Positions 60,671 through 64,000 of a stretch of 64,000 nt of DNA are shown one piece after another. The DNA is taken from contig NC_083602.1 of the NCBI RefSeq assembly GCF_029168945.1, positions 65,368,600-65,432,599 of the forward strand, written 5' to 3'. The stretch is from Cannabis sativa (lineage: Eukaryota; Streptophyta; Magnoliopsida; Rosales; Cannabaceae). A program made the position numbers and the translations under genes. Every line of letters begins with the position of its first letter. Position 1 is the first letter of the stretch. The notes beneath the pieces were generated by a model that made no database searches, was not told where the DNA came from, and saw only the letters and a list, made by a program, of their open reading frames with translations.

Positions 60671-61543
60671 TTAAAGATGGGAAGAAACATGCTGAATATT
60701 ATGAACAACCTGGTGCAAGGGACTGTGATCAGTATCAGTCCAGTAACGGTCCATTATATCAGTACATTCAGGATCATTTAACCAAAGTGCTTCATATCGA
60801 AACCGAGATCTGTATTTCGTGTTTGAAACAGTATCATTGATGACATTGAATTTAGTTTTAAGAGCACGATGATCCGAAGAATAATAGTCCAAGTGGTGAA
60901 GACAAGAATATTGGAATGTTTGCTGCCAAGAGGTTTTAACAAAGCCACAATTAAGACATTCTTTAAGATGAAGAGAGCCAGGGGCTCTATTGTTACAGGT
61001 GAAATCACAGTCGGTGTGTTCAAGTCGTATGAGCTTGCCATAATTAACAGCATCATGAAAATTTTCTATCAAAGAAAGGTCTCTGGCTGCACCTCCAAAT
61101 TTGAGATCAGGTGAAAAAATTTCATTGAAGTCTCCCATAACCAACCAAGGGTCAAGAGGGGAAATATCAACAAGTCTTTTGAGTATTTTCCGAGTATCAG
61201 GTCTTAAATGTGTTTCAAGAGCACCATAGAATCCAGTTTAATGCCATTTAGGACCATTGTCACTCTGAACATAGCTAGAAGTATGGCTCATTGAATAATT
61301 CAGCTGAGTTAAACCAAAAGGATCTTTCCATAACGACATTAACCCACCCCCAAGACCTTTCCTAGACACTTCAATGCAATTAGGACAGTTTAATACATTT
61401 ATAATCTTATTAATAGACCCAGATGGTAATTTGGTTTCCATGAGAAACAAGATGTGGGGAGCATGTTGAGAGTTAAGCAGGCGTAATTGGTGGAGTTTGC
61501 TTGGTTTCCCCAACCCTCGAGCATTCCAACTAATAGCAATCAT
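60671..61543 (-). pseudogene. LINE ORF2 apurinic-type endonuclease
   Basis: Starts MIAISWNARGLGKPSKLHQL at 61543, the usual ORF2 start of plant L1 elements, with FLMETKLPSG (the catalytic ETK block). After a stop near 61237 it continues in 60671-61144 with MVMGDFNEIFSPDLKFGG and LDYYSSDHRALKTKF, the GDFNE and SDHR blocks of the APE fold. This enzyme nicks target DNA to prime reverse transcription. It is broken by at least one stop and frame change. Confidence 0.9.
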
Positions 61544-61559
61544 GGCGAGTGGCAGGGCT

Positions 61560-62880
61560 ACTGAGCAACACCCGCCGGACTAGCTTCTTCTTCAGTTGCA
61601 GAATGTGGAGATGAGCATTCAGTCACAAAGGCTGCATTGGTTTCAGAAGCTTCATAAGGAAAAACATCAGAAGTGTTAATAGTGTCAATCATAGAGTAAG
61701 CATTGGTTTGAGCAGAGGGACTTTCAGTAATTGGCTGTAGACGACCATGTTACAGTATGGATCGGAAAGAGTCGCCAATAAGGATGGCCTAGCGTTTGTA
61801 TGTATGTGTGACAACAGGATGGTGTGTGGATTGTTCACGATTGTTGAGGACAGGAGTAGTATTGGTTTGGATTTGGCTAGTGTTCTCTGGTATGGTTGGT
61901 TTAGGTATGTGGGTAGGAGGAGCAGTAGAATAGTAGGGAGTGGAATGTGGGTCAGTTATGGTGAGAAATTTTGGCTCAAGGTTAATTTTATTGTTGATAG
62001 GGTTAGTTTGATGAGTAGAGGCAGGGTTGGTGTTTTGTGGAGGTTGCAAGGCTTGGCTAATGGTGTTGCAGACAAAGCGAGTAAGCAGAGGCCATGCCAC
62101 ATTTTTGGCTCTGTTTTCTCGCAAAGATCGACCGGAGCCAGATCGGGGAAGAGGATCCCCTTTCAACAAGGCTTCATAAGGGAGTGATAAATCACCACTA
62201 TTATCTTCTGCTTCTAGAAATTGAAGGAAACTCATATATGCATGTCCAAACCGCCCACATTTGTGGCAAAAATCTAGAAGTTTCTCAAACTTGAAGTTCA
62301 CCCAAAGACTATCAGGCATGTTGGTGAATTTGAGAAATGTGCCACGGAGAAGAGGCTGGGTAGCATCAATGTCAACCCAAATACGCATAAAAGGTGCCCA
62401 GCCTTCAAGGAGAGAATCATCATCGACTTCTAGGAATTCTCCCATATCAGTGCCAGATATTTGCTTTCACTGAGAAAAGGAAGACCATGAACCTGAACCC
62501 AAAGGGGAAGATGAGTAAAGTTAGATTCAATAGGAATTTTAAAGTTAGAAATTGTAGAAAAAATAATGGGTTGATTGTTGAAGTGCCAAGGTTGGTGGTA
62601 AAGGGTTCTCTGCATATCTCAAGCACAACCAAATTGAACCAGAAAATAACCCTTGCGGTCTATGATGGTAACTTCAAATCGCTTGGACCAAAGTTCAGAC
62701 ATCTGGAGGATGAAAGCACATGGATTGGTTTTTTCGTGTGTAAGCACAAAAGCAAACACGCTCCACTCAGAAATAGTAGAGATAGCAGAGGTACCCGATT
62801 CACCAATTTCATGGACAATTTTTCTTTTTCAGTAAGTGTAACTTGGGAAGACATATCTTTGATGATTCTATCCATTGGAG
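61560..62880 (-). pseudogene. LINE ORF1 (DUF4283 and zinc knuckle)
   Basis: A start-like MDRIIKDMSSQVTL lies near 62873. The region then gives (in two frames) KGYFLVQFG, RTLYHQPWHFNNQPIIFS and LPLWVQVHGLP (DUF4283-type). It continues into 61789-62445 with PFMRIWVDIDATQPLLRGTF and the knuckle FCHKCGRFGHAYMSF. The C-terminal part is Pro/Thr/Asn-rich low complexity. Plant LINE ORF1 proteins bind the element RNA. The normal CX2CX4HX4C knuckle lacks its last cysteine here (Tyr-Met-Ser-Phe), a further sign of decay. Confidence 0.82.
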
Positions 62881-63132
62881 AAATTTTAGGGTGCAGGTGA
62901 GTGAAGGAGAATAAGAGTCGGTATATATAGAGAATTTTCAAAGTGGAGATGCTGATGAAAAACTGATAGAGAGTGGGGTTCATGGCGTCGGAGATGGGAA
63001 TGAAGGTGGGAAGGGCGGTTGGGATGGAGTTACACACGATTTGAAAAGCAAAAGAAAAGAAAGAAAATGAACCGTTACAAAGCAAAACAGGGGCGAACAC
63101 TCATTAAGATGTGCATTGATATGATTATTATT

Positions 63133-63398
63133 TTTTTTAAAAATGGACGTTTTCCTTTAACTTGGTGTAAGTATGATAGTTTATAAGTGTACTAGATTTA
63201 AAACCAACGTGATAATCAATAATAAAATTTATTAACACTTCTAATAAGGGATATGTCTCTCCAAGGCATTAGTAGAATATTAAATTGGATGTATATGGTT
63301 CATAAGGATAGGACTGATATTGACAGTAAAAAAATTATTATAAACTTATTGTTATAATTATTTTAAAGTAATATCACTTAATTTATCATAAATTTATT
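63133..63398. other. Intergenic AT-rich DNA
   Basis: No gene or repeat recognised between the LINE target duplication and the candidate CACTA end. Confidence 0.5.
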
Positions 63399-63943
63399 CA
63401 CTACTATAAATATAGTTTTTGGTATTAGTTTTGATGTCGGCGAAATTATAAAATTGACACAATAAATTTATTGTTGAATTTTGCGTCAATTATTAAGCGA
63501 AGCACAATTTACATCAGTTTTTAAGGCATTGGCGTCAATTAACAACTGGCGCAAATTCTCTGTTTCATTTGAATGACAAATTTGGACTACGGGCCATTTT
63601 AAAAAGTCCTACTAATATATAAAACCTAACATATACCTACATCCGCCCTCCATTTCCTCTGAATCTCTCTCTATCTCTCTCTCTCTCTCTTGGTTCTATA
63701 TCTCTCTCTACTATCGGATCGTCGACGATGGAGCCCAGACGACAGAGGCCGCTGCTCCTACCACAGGCTTAGACAAACCTTCTACAACCGCCTCCCATCA
63801 CGAGAATCTCTCTCTCTCTCTCTCTCTTGGTTCTATCTCTCTCTCTACACTATCGGATTGTCAACGATGGAGCCCAGACGACAGAGGCCGCTGCTCCCAC
63901 CACAGACTTAGACGAACCCTGCACAACCGCCTCCCATCACGAG

Positions 63944-63993
<50 letters not shown>

Positions 63994-64000
63994 TCTTTCG
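63399..64000. mobile_element. Candidate CACTA-type transposon end, running out of the window
   Basis: Starts cactactataaatatagttt (63399) after att. CACTA at the tip is the hallmark of En/Spm-type elements, and the following 150 bp have repeated short motifs in both orientations (gcgtcaatt, ggcgtcaatt, actggcgcaaat), like the subterminal transposase-binding repeats of such elements. The opposite end and the 3-bp duplication partner lie outside the window, so the call is provisional. Confidence 0.45.
63661..64000. repeat. Tandem repeat of about 140 bp with CT microsatellite
   Basis: Units begin at 63661, 63804 and 63943 with gaatctctct. Each has a CT run, a ttggttctat stretch, a tatcgga block and gatggagcccagacgacag followed by cacaaccgcctcccatcac-like text. 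The third unit is cut by the window end in a long CT run. The short ORF at 63690-63911 follows the repeat and is not a credible gene. Confidence 0.85.

Larger units (their letters stand above)
45092..63112 (-). mobile_element. Full-length L1-type LINE interrupted by two family A insertions
   Basis: Identical 20-bp direct repeats, gcattgatatgattattatt, lie at 45072-45091 and 63113-63132 and are the target-site duplication. A T10 run at 45094-45103 is the poly-A tail on minus. After removing the family A insertions (10,382 and 1,883 bp with one TSD copy each) the LINE is about 5.76 kb, the size of a full plant L1 element. The order on minus is ORF1 (DUF4283 and CCHC), endonuclease, RT, zf-RVT, RNase H. 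Many stops and frameshifts show it is dead. Confidence 0.93.

Noticed and set aside
61747..62187. 146-residue plus-strand ORF
   Set aside because: It is the reverse strand of the low-complexity tail of the LINE ORF1.

Overview
The window looks like repeat-rich nuclear DNA of a flowering plant, most likely a eudicot. It holds intron-containing plant genes (a UBC7/13/14-type ubiquitin-conjugating enzyme and a small vicinal-oxygen-chelate protein), together with plant-type Ty3/gypsy Tat, Ty1/copia, L1-type LINE, hAT MITE and CACTA-like sequences. I cannot name the species from sequence alone. Nothing here is bacterial, and I see no CRISPR, tRNA or rRNA.

Layout. 1-3.2 kb: AT-rich intergenic DNA holding a 693-bp hAT-type MITE (1256-1948) with an 8-bp target duplication. 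3.4-26.7 kb: a decayed minus-strand Tat-lineage gypsy element. Its gag is split by two insertions of one 1.9-kb-LTR family, called family A here: a solo LTR (7352-9249) and a tandem LTR-internal-LTR-internal array cut off at 24984. 26.7-36.2 kb: another family A solo LTR (26718-28562), then a fragment of a second, plus-strand Tat element that carries an antisense ORF, is split by a decayed copia element (29390-34399), and ends in its LTR (35529-36225). 36.2-39.1 kb: a partial family A LTR, a foldback MITE and a 5'-truncated LINE tail. 39.1-45.0 kb: the only low-copy island, with the UBC gene on plus and the VOC gene on minus, converging tail to tail. 45.07-63.13 kb: one full-length L1-type LINE on minus, bounded by a 20-bp target duplication and split by an intact family A element (45820-56196, TSD attaa) and a solo LTR (57630-59507, TSD taagc). 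63.4-64.0 kb: a candidate CACTA transposon end and a CT-rich tandem repeat.

How it fits together. Nesting gives a relative order: the LINE and the Tat elements are older, and family A and copia landed in them later. Family A is the main theme. It has LTRs, a PBS-like site, a purine tract and 5-bp target duplications, but its internal region is AT-rich DNA plus a stop-riddled remnant of a copia polyprotein, so it must have been moved by another element's proteins. Three solo LTRs beside one intact copy and one tandem copy show strong LTR-LTR recombination.

The most unusual signal is between the two tandem family A units. Long stretches look identical, but one patch (about 19.79-23.23 kb) differs mainly at CTG/CAG trinucleotides, which become CG, CCG, CTCG or CGT. 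The separate copy at 45.8-56.2 kb agrees with the unaltered unit where I checked. This may reflect basecalling or polishing error at methylated CHG sites in an under-polished duplicate. No genuinely new functional system is demonstrated.
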